NCBI GenBank assembly: GCA_963816315.1
Contig: CAWFJZ010000045.1
Coordinates: 6,525 to 70,524 of the forward strand
Direction: 5' to 3'
Source: CADEEN01 sp963816315
GTDB lineage: Bacteria > Pseudomonadota > Gammaproteobacteria > Burkholderiales > Burkholderiaceae_C
DNA length: 64,000 nt
Shown here: positions 53,116-63,926 of the stretch, one piece after another
Layout: each line of letters opens with the position of its first letter
How positions within the stretch are numbered: position 1 is the first letter of the stretch
Position numbers and translations under genes: made by a program
The notes under the pieces: model-generated
The model's database searches: none
What the model saw: the letters and a program-made list of their open reading frames with translations, nothing else
Told to the model about the DNA's origin: nothing

Positions 53116-56100
53116 TCAACCCACTCGAACCCTCAAGCGGTTGACGCCGTCGCGCAGCGCTGAACGCAGCGCCTGCATCGGCACTTCGGCCGCGCCGGTG
53201 CGATACGGGTTCGCGCCGCGCTCGAATGGCAGCGGGCGATCGTTGAGTTCGACCATCACCGGCCCGTGCCCGCGCGGGCCGACGTGCAGCAGCAACTCCA
53301 CCTCATGCTGCGCTACCCATAGCGTGGCGCGAAGACCGTCGAGCCGCGGCGGCAGCACCGGGTCGATGATCAGCGTGGACGGCTCCTGGCGGATGCCGAG
53401 GAACTGGCTCGACCAGCAGGCCGATCATGATGCCGGGGCCGCTGGAGTAGATGCGCCAGCCGCCGTCGAGCGCGACCTCGCCGCGCGCGATGTCGCCGTA
53501 GCGGTTGTGCGCTTCATAGCGGTCGGGGAACGCCGCGTCGGAGCTGGAGTAGTAGCAGTTGGCCTGGCGCCGGTCGGCCATCGGCACGCGCTCGCGCAGC
53601 GCGATCGGATGCGCCTTGCACAGCGCGTCGAAGAAGCGCTCGGCTTCGCCCATGTGGGCCAGCATCTCGGCGTAGCGCAGGTGCGCATGCATGTACATGA
53701 CGCCGATCTCGCGGCCGAAGAAGGCGGAGCTCTCGGCGCGCTGGAACAACTGCTGCGGGCCGCCGCGGTAGGGCAGCGGGCGGTCGAACAGGCGCGCGCC
53801 GTCGGGGCCGAGCAGATGCGCTTCGATCAGGCGCAGTTGGTCGCGCGCCTGCGCGGGACTGAGCATGTCGTTGATCACGGCGTGCATCATCGGCAGCAGG
53901 CTGTAGCGCACGCCTGTCACGGTGTCTTGCGGGTGCAGCAGCAGGCGAGGCTCGTGTTCCGGTCCCTGGGGCTCGAACTGTGCGTAGCCTGCGACCACGC
54001 CATCGGCGACGAGCAGGCGCTGGAAGTCGGCCAGCACGTGACGCGCCTCGTCTTCGAGCGCTTGCGCGTCGGCGCCGCGGCCGATGCGGCGCAGCGCGCG
54101 CGCCAGCGTGGCGAGCACCTGGTGATGCAGCGTCACGGTCCAGGCGCTGCACAGGCGCTCGCGCGACGCTGCGTCCACCGGCTGCAGCGAATCGTTCCAG
54201 TCGCCGTGGCCATAAGCGGCCAGATGCGTGTTCTCGATTCGGCGCGCTGCGATCACCGCGAGCGCGCGTTCGACGTGATGCCACAGACTCGCCGCGTCGT
54301 CGTCGTGGAACGGCAGCGCCACGTCGAGCAGCGCGGCGTCCTCGGTGGCGAGCAGGTAGCGTGCCAGGCCGAGCAGCGGCCAGAAGACGATGTCGCCGTG
54401 CGAATCGCCGGCGCGGATGTCGCGCTCGCGCTCGAAGAACATGAACCACTGCGGCCAGTCGCCGTCGGCGTTCTGCGCCGCGAACACGCGCAGCAGCAGG
54501 TCGCGCACCGGCTCGGGCCGGCCGAGGGCGAGCAGCATCTCGAGGGGGCCCTGGCAGACGTCGCGCGTGCCCCATCCTCCGCCCGTGAACTGCTCCAGCC
54601 CGCGCGGCGAGAGGTAGTGCACCAGCGCGTCGTGCAGGTACCAGGGCACGATGTCGGCCAATTGCGCGGCATGGGCGTCTTGCGTGTGCCAACGCGGTGC
54701 CGTCAGCACGGCCGCTGCGGGCGACGACGAGGCCATCAGCTCACCGCGGATCGCGAGACCGAATTCGGTCGTCGCGTCGCAGCCGATGCAGACGAAGGGT
54801 TGGTCGCGCGAGCCGCCGTCTTGGAACAGCATTTCGTCGCCGCCGATGCGATCGAAGCGGCTGCCCAGCGCAGGTTCGATGCGAAAGCCGCCCTCGGGGA
54901 AACGCTCGGCGAGGCCGCTGCCCGGCGGCACGGCGACGAAGATGCCTTGTTCGTCACGCTGCCAGTGCGCCGAGCCACCGTCTTCGCCGTCGTCGCCGGC
55001 GAGCGCGATGTGCAGGCTCACGAGCATCGGCAGCGGCGGGCCGGCGAGCACGCGCAAGCGCAAGCCGAGTTCATGCGCATCGCTGCGTGCGTTGGCCGCG
55101 ACCTCGATCGCGCCGCCGGCATGCTTGTAGATCCAGCGACAGGCGGCAGGCCGCATCTCGAACGCCGAGGGCACGCCGAGCAAATGCCATTGGCCGTCGA
55201 TCGACACGAACACGCGCAGCCCGTGCGAGCGGAACTGGCCGAGCCAGCCGCGCACGGTGGAGACAAAGCGGTTGATGCCGACATGCCCCTGCGTCACCAT
55301 CGAATGGAAGACGCCGGCCATCCACGGTGTCGAGGTCAACGAGGCTTCGTCGGGTTCGAGCAAGGGGCCGCTGCGCAGGATGTGGCCGTGCGGGCGCTTG
55401 ACGATGAGCTCCTTGGCGCGCAGCACGACGTGCGCGCTGTTGCCGTCTCGGTCGTGGAAGAACGACAGCAGCGTGCCGGCGTCGTCGCGTTCCTCGTGGT
55501 GGCGCGATGCATTGAAATGCCTGTCGAGGTCGTCGGCGTCGAGGGGGTGGACCGTCAGCACAGGCGCGCTGGAGAACAACGTGCGTGCGGGCGTGACGGC
55601 CTCGTGCTCGTCGTCGCTCCAAGCCGGCGCCAGCGCTTCGGGCAGCGCGAGCGCGGCGTCCACCGCTGCCAGGTCGGCGCTCGCGGTCGCGTCGGGGTGA
55701 TGCGCCTGCACGCAGCCGAAGAAGCCGAGGTCGGCCGCCGGCGCCGGGTGCGAGCGTCAGCGCCTCGTCTTCGATCGCGGCCAGCGCGTGTTCATGTTGC
55801 AGCCGCGTGCCGGGCAAGCCTTCGGCGAGCCCGGCCGGCGGCGCCCCGGCGCGCGCCGCCACACCGAGCACCTGCAACGCATCGGTGGCGTACGACACGC
55901 CTCGCCGCAGCGAGCCGATCAGCGCCCACGGGTGACAACCATCGACCGCCTGGTTCTGGCGTGCAGCGACGACCCAACCACGCTCGCGATGCTGCAGCGG
56001 GCAGAGGTCGATGTAGTGGCTGACGTAGTACTCGTTGGTGCGGATCGCGCCGTAGGCCGCCAGGCCGAGGTCTTGCACGTGCAGCAGCTCGATCCGGCGC

Positions 56101-56429
56101 GCGGTGCTGCCGAGGTTGTCCACGCGCAGGTGCCAGAACCAGGCCGGCGCGCCGGCGGCGAGGCGCAGTGCGAGGCGCAGCCGCAGATCGCGCCAGGTGC
56201 CTTCAGCGGCGTTGTTGCCAAAGGCCAGCGGCGAGCGCGGGCCGAGCAACGGCACCAGCTCGACATTCGCGTTGTCGTCGCGCAAGCGCAGCCACAGGTT
56301 GGCCGGGCCGCCCTCGACCTCGTTGCCGACGAACAGGTTGACATGCACGTCGTGCAGGCGCAGGTGGCGCAGCGAGCCGTTGCGATTGAACTCGAATTGC
56401 AAACCGGCGGCGTTGTCGATCGAAGACAT
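53116..56429 (-). CDS. GH94-family glycoside phosphorylase (two frameshifts)
   Basis: About 1103 residues after removal of two extra bases (near 53408-53411 and 55733-55748). It has an N-terminal beta-sandwich, then the (alpha/alpha)6 domain with YGHGDWND, whose second Asp region holds the general acid of GH94, and the C-terminal SSGPGIMIGLLV-SQFLGIRQ. GH94 enzymes phosphorolyse beta-glucosides; next to a GH144 the likely substrates are beta-1,2-glucooligosaccharides. ATG 56429 has ribosome binding site GAGGAAG. It is the last gene of the minus-strand operon. Confidence 0.85.
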
Positions 56430-56444
56430 CTCTTTTCCGCTTCC

Positions 56445-59400
56445 TCAGCGCTGAATCAGGGTGAGCGTGCCGGCCGTTGCCGGCACCACCAGAGTGCGAG
56501 CATTCCAAGACAGCTCGCGGCCGTCCGCCCGCGCGAGCGGCAGCGCGCCGTCGCCCGGCCATCGCAGTTGCACGCCGCCGCGCGCTTCGGGCAAAGCGCG
56601 TGCCAGCGTGAAGCGCCAGCCGTCGCTTGCGCGTTCGAGCTTGTAGCCGAGCACGCCGTAGGCGGTGGACAGGCCGCGCACTTCGAGCCCCTGCGTGAGC
56701 CACTCGGGCTTCCAGCCGGCGCCGACGACGATGCTCGCGTCGGCCTCTTGTTCATACGCGAACAGGTCGAGCGCAGAGCGCATGTAGTCCGACGCCACCC
56801 ACGCATGCGGCAGGTCGCCGATGAAGGCGCGCTCGCGATAGCCGGGCCGCACGACCTCGGCCCACTGGTTCCACGCCGCGGGCCGTCGGTCGCGGAAGAA
56901 GAAGTCGAGCATCGCGTGTGCGCGCGCGCTTTGACCCATGCGGGCGAGCGCGCCGATGCTGCGCAACTCGTAGGGCGTGTAGTCCTTCCACTCGCGTTTG
57001 CCTTGCGCGCGCGCAAGCGACTCGCGCCAGTAGCGCTCGAACGTCGCGTCGAGCAGCGCGGGCGGCAGATCGGCCTGCACCGGGTTGAGCGCGATCGTCG
57101 TCGAGGTCGGGTCGAAGTCGCCGCGGTCTGCCGCGCCGGGAATGAAGTCGATGCGGTGGTGGGCCGCCGTGGCGACGATCGACGCGGCGAGTTCGCGCTC
57201 GAACGAGTCCTTCCACGGCGACCAGCGTTGCGCCTCCGTCTCGTGGCCGAGCACACGCGCGATCAGGAGCGCGTCCTTGTAGCCGCGCAGGGCCCAGAAG
57301 TCGTCCCAGTACGAGTACGCCGCCTTGTCGGCGTAGCCCTCGTGGCTGATCGACGGCGGCATCAGGCCGAACAGATGCGTCGCGGCCGGGCTCGCGGTTG
57401 CGCGCACTGCGCTCGCTCTGGCGCAAGCCTTCCTGATACGCCAGCACGCGCTGCACGGTCGGCCAGTGGCGCGCCAGCCAGGCGTTGTCGCGCGTGTGGC
57501 GCCAAACCTCGGCGACGGCATACAGATACTGGCCGTGACTGTCGTTCTCGGCGACCGGATCGGCGCCGCGCGAATCGACACAGCACGGCACCTTGCCCGA
57601 GTCGAAGACGAAGCCGGCGTACCAGTCGATGAACTCGCGCGACGCATCGACTTCGCCCAGCCGCAGCAGCGCCGCCACCATCATCGCGCCGTCGCGCACC
57701 CACGTGCGTGCGTAGGAGCGCGTGCCGGGCTTGAGCGCCGGGCCGTCGCGCGAGATCAGGATCTGCGCGAGCGTGCTGCGCAGCGTGTCTGCGATCGGTT
57801 GCGCGTCGGTGGGCAGCGTGAGCGTGGTGCGGTTCAGGCGCTCGCGCCAACGCGCCGCGGCGTTGTCGAAGCGCGCATCGAGCGTTGCACCGCTGACGTT
57901 CTCGGCCTGTTTGGCCAGCGGCGCGGACCAGCCGATCGTGCGCCGTTCGCCCGCGTTGAGCGTGATGTCGAACTGCAGCAGCGCCGACGCGTGCGACTGC
58001 GGGTCTTGCAGCGCGGTGAGCGCCGGTGCGTTGCGCAGCGCGTCGAGCGAGATGCCGGCGTCGAACGGCGCGGCGCTGACAGCGCGCGGCGGCTCGGTGG
58101 GCCGCAGCACGCGTCGGCCGTTGACCGCGAGCACGCCGTCGGCCCACGCCAGCTCGCGCACCGGGCTGGCACCGCCCGGCGTGGTCAAGAACTGCTGCGG
58201 TGGATTGACCTGCCACGGCCTCACGCTGAGCAGCAGCGTGAAGCGCTGCGGCCGGTCTGCGCGGTTGGTGAGCGTGTAGCGCGCCAGCGCCTGCGGCGCG
58301 TTGCGCTCGCCGTCGGCCGCGGCCTCGATGTCGAGCGTGAAGGCGTCGTGACGCCACTGCACGGCCGGCAGCGGCAGGTAGCCATCGCGCAGCGATTGCG
58401 TCGGCGCCACGTCGGCCCAGGTGACGGGCCGGTCGCCGTCGATCTGCACGGCGGGCTCGATGGAAAAGCCGCCGCGGCCGATCTCGATCGCGCCGTCTTC
58501 CGACAGCAGGGCAGAGCGCTCGCCGCCACCATCGACGCCCACCAGGCCCCAGTAGTTCTGCTGGCCGAGGAAGGCGCGTGGCAAATCGCCCTGGCGCGCG
58601 TCTCGCGCGAGTTCGGCGAGCACGGCGTTGAAGTCGGGCCACTGCGCGGCGTCGCGCAGTTCGAGGCTGGGCAGCGGTGCATGCTTCGCTCGTGTCTGCA
58701 CGCGCAGGTGGCGCGCCTCGCTCTCGGGCAGCCAGATTGCATCGAGCCCACCGTCGCTGCCCGCGACGCTGCGCAGGCGCCGCCAGCGGCGGCCGTCGTT
58801 CGAGGCCTGCACCTCGTAGTCGCGCGGCGCACCGGCCGGCCAGCGCAATGCGACGCCGTTGAACTCGCGCTCATGGAGGAAGTCGAGATCGAGCGTGTTG
58901 CCGCTTGTGCGCTGTCTCGGTGCTGGCCAAGGCGAAGGATCGGGCGCGCGTTCGGCGAGTTCGAGCCGCGCGATGCACAGCGAGCCGCGACCGCCCGAGC
59001 CTTCGTTCTGGCCGGCCGCGATCACGAACTCGATGGTGCGCGTCTGCCGCAGCGTGCGGTCTGCCGTCGGCCCCCACGCGAAGTCGATGTGCCGGCGCCG
59101 CAGCTTCATCTCGGTGAGCTTGTCGGGCAGCACGAAGCCCGGTCGATTGATCCACCACACGTTGTCGCCGCTCGCATCGACCAGCTTCATCTGCAAGTCG
59201 TTGACCGCGCCGGCGCCTTTGAAACGCAGCCGCAGGTCGAAGTGCTGCGGCCAGTCCACAGGCAGCTCGCGGCTCATCACCGCGTAGCCCGAGACGCCGT
59301 TGAAGTCGTAGTCGAGGCACAGGCTGCCGTCGCTGGCATCGACGCGCAAGCGCGGCGCGCACTTGGTCGGAGGCCGAGGCCTTCCACAGCGCAACGTTCT

Positions 59401-59488
59401 TGAAGTCGTCGAGCAGCGTCGCACCCTGCGCTGCGTGCGTCGCCGCGCACACAGCCGCTGCGGCCAGCACACGCGTTGCCATGTTCAT
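56445..59488 (-). CDS. Secreted six-hairpin glycosidase-like protein with discoidin-type domain (two frameshifts)
   Basis: About 1013 residues after correcting extra bases near 59360-59368 and 57379-57390. Signal peptide (MNMATRVLAAAAVCAATHAAQGA), an N-terminal jelly-roll region (LDYDFNGVSGYAVMSREL), a discoidin/F5-8-type part (YEVQASNDGRRWRRLRSVAG), then a long (alpha/alpha)-barrel region (RSYARTWVRDGAMMVAALL; AYSYWDDFWALRGYKDALL). The catalytic residues are not certain. Membership of the operon suggests action on the same glucan. ATG overlaps the permease stop (ATGA). Confidence 0.75.
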
Positions 59489-60306
59489 CCTTTGACGCTG
59501 CCCATCAGCAGCCCCTGCATGTAGTAGCGCTGCAGCGCGAGGAACAGCACCAGCACCGGCAGCACGGTGACGACAGCGCCGGCCATCATCAGCTCGGTGT
59601 CGGACACATGCTCGCGCGACAGCGCGGCGAGTGCCACCGGCAGCGTTTGCAGGTCGCGATCACTGAGCACGATCAGCGGCCACATGAAATCGTTCCACGC
59701 GCCGAGAAAACTCAAGAGCGCGAGCGTGATGAGCACCGGCCCCAGCAGCGGCAGCACGACGTCGCGGAAGATGCGCCACTCGCTCGCGCCGTCCACGCGC
59801 GCGGCTTCGAGCAGCTCGTCGGGAATCGACAGCGCGTACTGGCGCACGAGGAAGATGCCGAACACGCTGGCCAGCCACGGCACGAGCACGCCGGGCAGCG
59901 TGTTGACCAGGCCCATGCGTTCCAACATCAGGAACAGCGGCATCATCGTCACCTGCGCCGGGATCACCAGCGCGCCGAGCAGGGTGCGGAACAGGCGCTC
60001 GCGGCCGGCGAAGCGCAGCTTGGCGAAGGCGTAGCCGGCGGCGACGTTGAAGCAGAGCGACAACGCCGTCGCGCCGAGCGCCATCACGAGGCTGTTGAAG
60101 AACTGGCGGCCGATGCCGACGGTGGCGAACAGCTCGCGGTAGTTGGCCAGCGTCGGCGCTTGCGGCAGCAGCGGCGGCGGAAAGCGGCTCGCTTCGCCGG
60201 GCGCCATCAGCGAGGCCGACACCATCCACGCCAGCGGCATCAGCGTCAGCACGGAGATCAACATCAACGCACCGTTGACGGCCAGAGCGCGCGCGGGTTG
60301 CTTCAC
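59485..60306 (-). CDS. Sugar ABC transporter permease, MalG type
   Basis: A 273-residue inner-membrane subunit with six helices and the EAA motif ELLEAARVDGASEWRIFRDVVLP. The start GTG 60306 overlaps the previous stop (GTGA) and has ribosome binding site GGAGG. Pairs with the MalF-type permease upstream. No ATPase gene is present in the operon, so it probably shares an MsmK/UgpC-like ATPase encoded elsewhere. Confidence 0.92.
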   Translation of the reverse strand: MKQPARALAVNGALMLISVLTLMPLAWMVSASLMAPGEASRFPPPLLPQAPTLANYRELFATVGIGRQFFNSLVMALGATALSLCFNVAAGYAFAKLRFAGRERLFRTLLGALVIPAQVTMMPLFLMLERMGLVNTLPGVLVPWLASVFGIFLVRQYALSIPDELLEAARVDGASEWRIFRDVVLPLLGPVLITLALLSFLGAWNDFMWPLIVLSDRDLQTLPVALAALSREHVSDTELMMAGAVVTVLPVLVLFLALQRYYMQGLLMGSVKG

Positions 60307-61187
60307 AAAGCCTCCGCGCGGCGCGACACGCGAACCTGCACCATCGTGAACGCGAACATGATGACGAACAGCAGGAAGGCCACGGCCGACGCCGAGCCCA
60401 GGCTCCACCACTTGAAGCCTTCTTCGTACATGAAGTAGAGAACGGTCACGGTGCGTTGCGCCGGGCCGCCCTGCGTCATCACATAAGGCTCGGCGAAGAG
60501 CTGGAAGTGCGCGGCCGTGGTCAGGATGCCGACCATCAGCAGCATCGGGGCCAGCGCCGGCAGCGTGACATCACGCAACTGCTGCCAGCGCGATGCGCCG
60601 TCGAGACTCGCGGCCTCGTACAGATCTTTCGGGATCGCCTGCAGGCCGGCGAGCAGGATGATCATGTTGTAGCCGAAGTTCTTCCACACCGACATCAGCG
60701 CGATCGCAGGCATCGCCCACAGCGGGTCGCCGAGCCAGTCGATCGGATCGATGCCGAGTTGCGCCAGGCCATGGTTGATCAGGCCGTAGCGCGAGTGCAG
60801 CAGGTAGCGCCAGACAACGGCCACCGCCACCAGCGTCGTCACCACCGGTGCGAACAGCGCCGTGCGGAACAGGCCGCGCAAGCGTACGAGCGGCGAGTTC
60901 AGCAGCAGCGCTGCGCCGAGCGACGCGGCCATCGACAACGGCACGCCGACGAGCACGAAGAAGCCGGTGTTGGCCAGCGCCTGCCAGAACAGCGGCGTCT
61001 GCAAAAGGTTCGCGTAGTTGGCCAGGCCGACGAAGCGCAGGTTGGCGATGTCGGCCAGCGCGTAGATGTCGAAGTCGGTGAAGCTCATGACGAACGCGGC
61101 GGCCACCGGCACGACGAAGAAGACCGCGATCACGATCATCGCGGGGCCGACGAAGACCCAGCCTGCGAGCGCGCCGCGTCGCATCAT
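60303..61187 (-). CDS. Sugar ABC transporter permease, MalF type
   Basis: A 294-residue permease with six helices and an EAA motif (DLYEAASLDGASRWQQLRDVTLP). ATG 61187 overlaps the stop of the binding-protein gene (ATGA). It imports sugars with the neighbouring MalG-type subunit. Confidence 0.93.
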   Translation of the reverse strand: MMRRGALAGWVFVGPAMIVIAVFFVVPVAAAFVMSFTDFDIYALADIANLRFVGLANYANLLQTPLFWQALANTGFFVLVGVPLSMAASLGAALLLNSPLVRLRGLFRTALFAPVVTTLVAVAVVWRYLLHSRYGLINHGLAQLGIDPIDWLGDPLWAMPAIALMSVWKNFGYNMIILLAGLQAIPKDLYEAASLDGASRWQQLRDVTLPALAPMLLMVGILTTAAHFQLFAEPYVMTQGGPAQRTVTVLYFMYEEGFKWWSLGSASAVAFLLFVIMFAFTMVQVRVSRRAEAL

Positions 61188-62455
61188 GAGACCGCGCGCG
61201 ACAGCATCCAGCGCCGCTTCTCGAGCATGCGATCGACGCGCGTGTCGAGCTCGACGAGTGCGCGGCTGTCATCGAGCACGCCGCGCGTCACGGCCTCGGT
61301 GACGAGCTTGATCTCGGTGGCGATGCGCTCCCACTCAGGCACCTTCGGCACCGGCCGCACGCGCTCCAACTGCTCGCGAAAGGCCCGCGCCGGCTCGCTC
61401 TTGGCAAGCGTGTCACCCGCCCAGGCGCTGCGCCGCGGCGGCAGGTTGCCGCTGACGTCGTAGAAGCGCTGCTGCACGTCGGGCCGCGACAGAAAGCGCA
61501 CGAGCGACCACGCCGCGTCCTTGTTGCGCGAGCGCGAGAACACCGCGAGGCTCGAGCCGCCAGCGATCGAGACGCCGGGGCCGTCGGGGCCGGGCAGCGG
61601 CGCGGTCGCCCACGCCGATTGCAGCGCAGCCGGCAAGCGGCGCCGGAATTCGCCGATCTGCCACGGCCCGCTGATGTAGCAGCCGAAGTAGCCGCGCCCG
61701 AACTCGTCCCACAGGTTGACGATCTCGCTGTCGGACGCCGGCGGCGCGAGCTGTTGCTCGAACATCGAGCGGTAATAGCGCCACGCGCGCGTGAAACCCG
61801 CGCCGCGGAAGTTGCCGTAGCGGCCACCTTCGCGCAGCAGCGACTCATCGCCGGGCTGCTGCAACGCCAGCGCGACCTGCGGCGCATATTCGTTGATCGG
61901 CAGGAAGATCGCGAACCGATCGCGGCCGACATGGCGCTTCAACTGATGCAGCGCCGCCTGAAACTCGTCCCAGCGCGTCGGCACCACAGCGATGCCCGCC
62001 GCCGCCAGCAGATCGCGGCGATAGAACAGCACGCGCGTATCGACGTACCACGGCACGCCATAGACGCGGCCATCAACGACGTTGGTGTCCCAGATGCCGC
62101 CGAAGTAGTCGGCCGCGGCCACGTCGGTAGTGGCGGCGATACGCGCATCGAGAGGTTCGACAGCACCCAGCGCCACCAACTCCGGCAGCCAGGTGTTGCC
62201 GAGCTGAGCCACGTCGGGCAGCACGCTGCCGGCAAACGCCGTCAGCAGCTTCTCGTGCGCGGCGCTCCACGGCAGTTGCTCGATGCGAACGCGAATGCCC
62301 GGATGCTCGCGCTCGAAATCGACGAGCAGCTCGTGTGCGACCTCGGCTTCGCGGCCCATCGCCCAGAAGCGCAAGGTGCCAGGATCGCTGCGCACGCAGC
62401 CAGCAACGCCCAGCGAGCAGGCCGCCGCAAGGACGGCGCGCCGGGTCGGCTTACG
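61184..62455 (-). CDS. Extracellular sugar-binding lipoprotein of ABC importer
   Basis: About 420 residues, ABC sugar-binding protein family 1. It has a signal with twin-Arg-like start and lipobox (TRRAVLAAACSLGVAGC), then TLRFWAMGREAEVAHELLVDFE and SVLPDVAQLGNTWLPEL typical of this family. No ATG/GTG lies in frame before the signal, which follows the GH144 stop (62451-62453) directly. A TTG at 62459 would fit if one base were removed (giving MAKPTRRAV), so a further extra base is possible. Coordinates of the start are therefore approximate. Confidence 0.82.
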   Translation of the reverse strand, partial: RKPTRRAVLAAACSLGVAGCVRSDPGTLRFWAMGREAEVAHELLVDFEREHPGIRVRIEQLPWSAAHEKLLTAFAGSVLPDVAQLGNTWLPELVALGAVEPLDARIAATTDVAAADYFGGIWDTNVVDGRVYGVPWYVDTRVLFYRRDLLAAAGIAVVPTRWDEFQAALHQLKRHVGRDRFAIFLPINEYAPQVALALQQPGDESLLREGGRYGNFRGAGFTRAWRYYRSMFEQQLAPPASDSEIVNLWDEFGRGYFGCYISGPWQIGEFRRRLPAALQSAWATAPLPGPDGPGVSIAGGSSLAVFSRSRNKDAAWSLVRFLSRPDVQQRFYDVSGNLPPRRSAWAGDTLAKSEPARAFREQLERVRPVPKVPEWERIATEIKLVTEAVTRGVLDDSRALVELDTRVDRMLEKRRWMLSRAVS

Positions 62456-63926
62456 CCAACCAGCCGCCGGTGAAACCGGCGCGCTGCAAGCCGCGCTTGA
62501 GATGCTCGTTGCGGCGCATGTCTTTCCACACGACTTCGTCGCGGTGGTTGGCCAGCATGGCGAGCAGGGGCCCGACCTCGATGCCGAGGTAGTCGTTGTT
62601 GACCCAGCCGACGCCGGGCTCGATGCGGCCGTGGCGCAGCGGCACGTCGCTGTAGGTGAAGCTGGGGTTGAAGGCGAAGAAGCCGTACTTGCCGAAGATT
62701 TTCTCGCCGTAGCGCTCGCGCATCGTGACCAGCGCGCGCGAAACTTCCTCGGGGGCAAAGACGATCGACGATCCGGCTCCATAGGGCGCGATAGTGCCAT
62801 CGTCCCACTCGGCCATGCCACGGCCGGCGTAACTGATGAATTTGCGCACCTTGCCGCCGTACTCCAGGTGGGCGTCGGTCGGGCCGTCGCAGGGCGTCAC
62901 GCCCCACACGTCGGCGCCGTAGCCGGCCCAGCCGGCGGGGTTGGCGATGGCGTAGGCGCGCTGCGCCAGCGTGGCCCGGCGCGAGTTCTCGAAGTAGTCG
63001 ATGCCGCGCTCGCGCATGTAAGCGTCGGTGACGCCGCGCAGATCGACCCAGGCGTGCGTGAACTGGTGGCCGAACAGCGGCGGGAAGCGCAGGTAGGTCT
63101 GGCCGTACTCGGTGGCCCAGGCGGCGCCGTAGGTGGCGGTGTAAGTGTTCCAGGTCTCGGGCGCGATCGGCATCGTCGGCGAGCCGATGGCCAGCAGGTA
63201 GAGCAGCTTGGCTTCGCAATAGCCTTCCCACTGGTCGCCGATGAAGCCCTTCTCGGGCTGCCAGCCGCGGGCGATCAGCCCCGAATCCTTCTGCGCCCAG
63301 GTCCAATCGACGCGCGCATACAACTCGTCGGCGATGGTGCGGATCTGCGTCTCCTGCTCGTCGGCGCCGTCGAAGAACGACTGCACGTGCAGCGCACCGG
63401 CCAACAGCAGCGCGGTGTCGATCGTGGACAGCTCGCAGTCGCCGAAGCGCGTGCCGCTGGCCATGTCGAGGAAGTGATAGAAAAAGCCCTTGTGGCCGGC
63501 GGTGCCGGTGGCTTCCGGCCCTTGCGGCGCGTCGTGGAAGAAGCGCAGCGTGGCCAGGGCGCGATCGCGCGCCTGCTCGCGCGTGATCCAGCCGCGGGCC
63601 ACACCGATCGGATAGGCCGTCAGCGCAAAGCCCACCGCGGCGATGCTGGCGAACGAGCGCGCGGGCCACCGGTCGGGCGCCAGGCCGGTGCGGGCGTCGG
63701 TGGTTTCCCAGAAGAAGCGGAAGCTGCGCTGCTTCAGGTCTTCGAGGAAGGCCGGCGGCGCGATCCGCGGCGACAGGTCGGTGACGGTCGCGGCCGGTCT
63801 GGCCAGAGAAATCGGCGCCGTGCGCGTGGCCTGAAAGGCAGCGTACAGCGGCGCGAGTGCGAGCGCGCCTGCGCCTGCGGCGACTTGGCGGCGGGTCAGT
63901 CCGGGGCGGGCGATGGGCGTGGTCAT
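62451..63926 (-). CDS. GH144-family endo-beta-1,2-glucanase-like protein
   Basis: A 491-residue protein with a Tat-type signal (PGLTRRQVAAGAGALALAP) and the glycoamylase-like domain: LKQRSFRFFWETTDARTGLAPDRW, FFYHFLDMASG, STIDTALLLAGAL, WEGYCEAKLLYLLAIGSP, and EYGGKVRKFISYAGRGM. GH144 enzymes cleave beta-1,2-glucans to sophorose-type oligosaccharides. It heads the sugar importer/GH94 operon. ATG 63950 is an alternative start. Acts in the periplasm. Confidence 0.87.
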   Translation of the reverse strand: MTTPIARPGLTRRQVAAGAGALALAPLYAAFQATRTAPISLARPAATVTDLSPRIAPPAFLEDLKQRSFRFFWETTDARTGLAPDRWPARSFASIAAVGFALTAYPIGVARGWITREQARDRALATLRFFHDAPQGPEATGTAGHKGFFYHFLDMASGTRFGDCELSTIDTALLLAGALHVQSFFDGADEQETQIRTIADELYARVDWTWAQKDSGLIARGWQPEKGFIGDQWEGYCEAKLLYLLAIGSPTMPIAPETWNTYTATYGAAWATEYGQTYLRFPPLFGHQFTHAWVDLRGVTDAYMRERGIDYFENSRRATLAQRAYAIANPAGWAGYGADVWGVTPCDGPTDAHLEYGGKVRKFISYAGRGMAEWDDGTIAPYGAGSSIVFAPEEVSRALVTMRERYGEKIFGKYGFFAFNPSFTYSDVPLRHGRIEPGVGWVNNDYLGIEVGPLLAMLANHRDEVVWKDMRRNEHLKRGLQRAGFTGGWLA

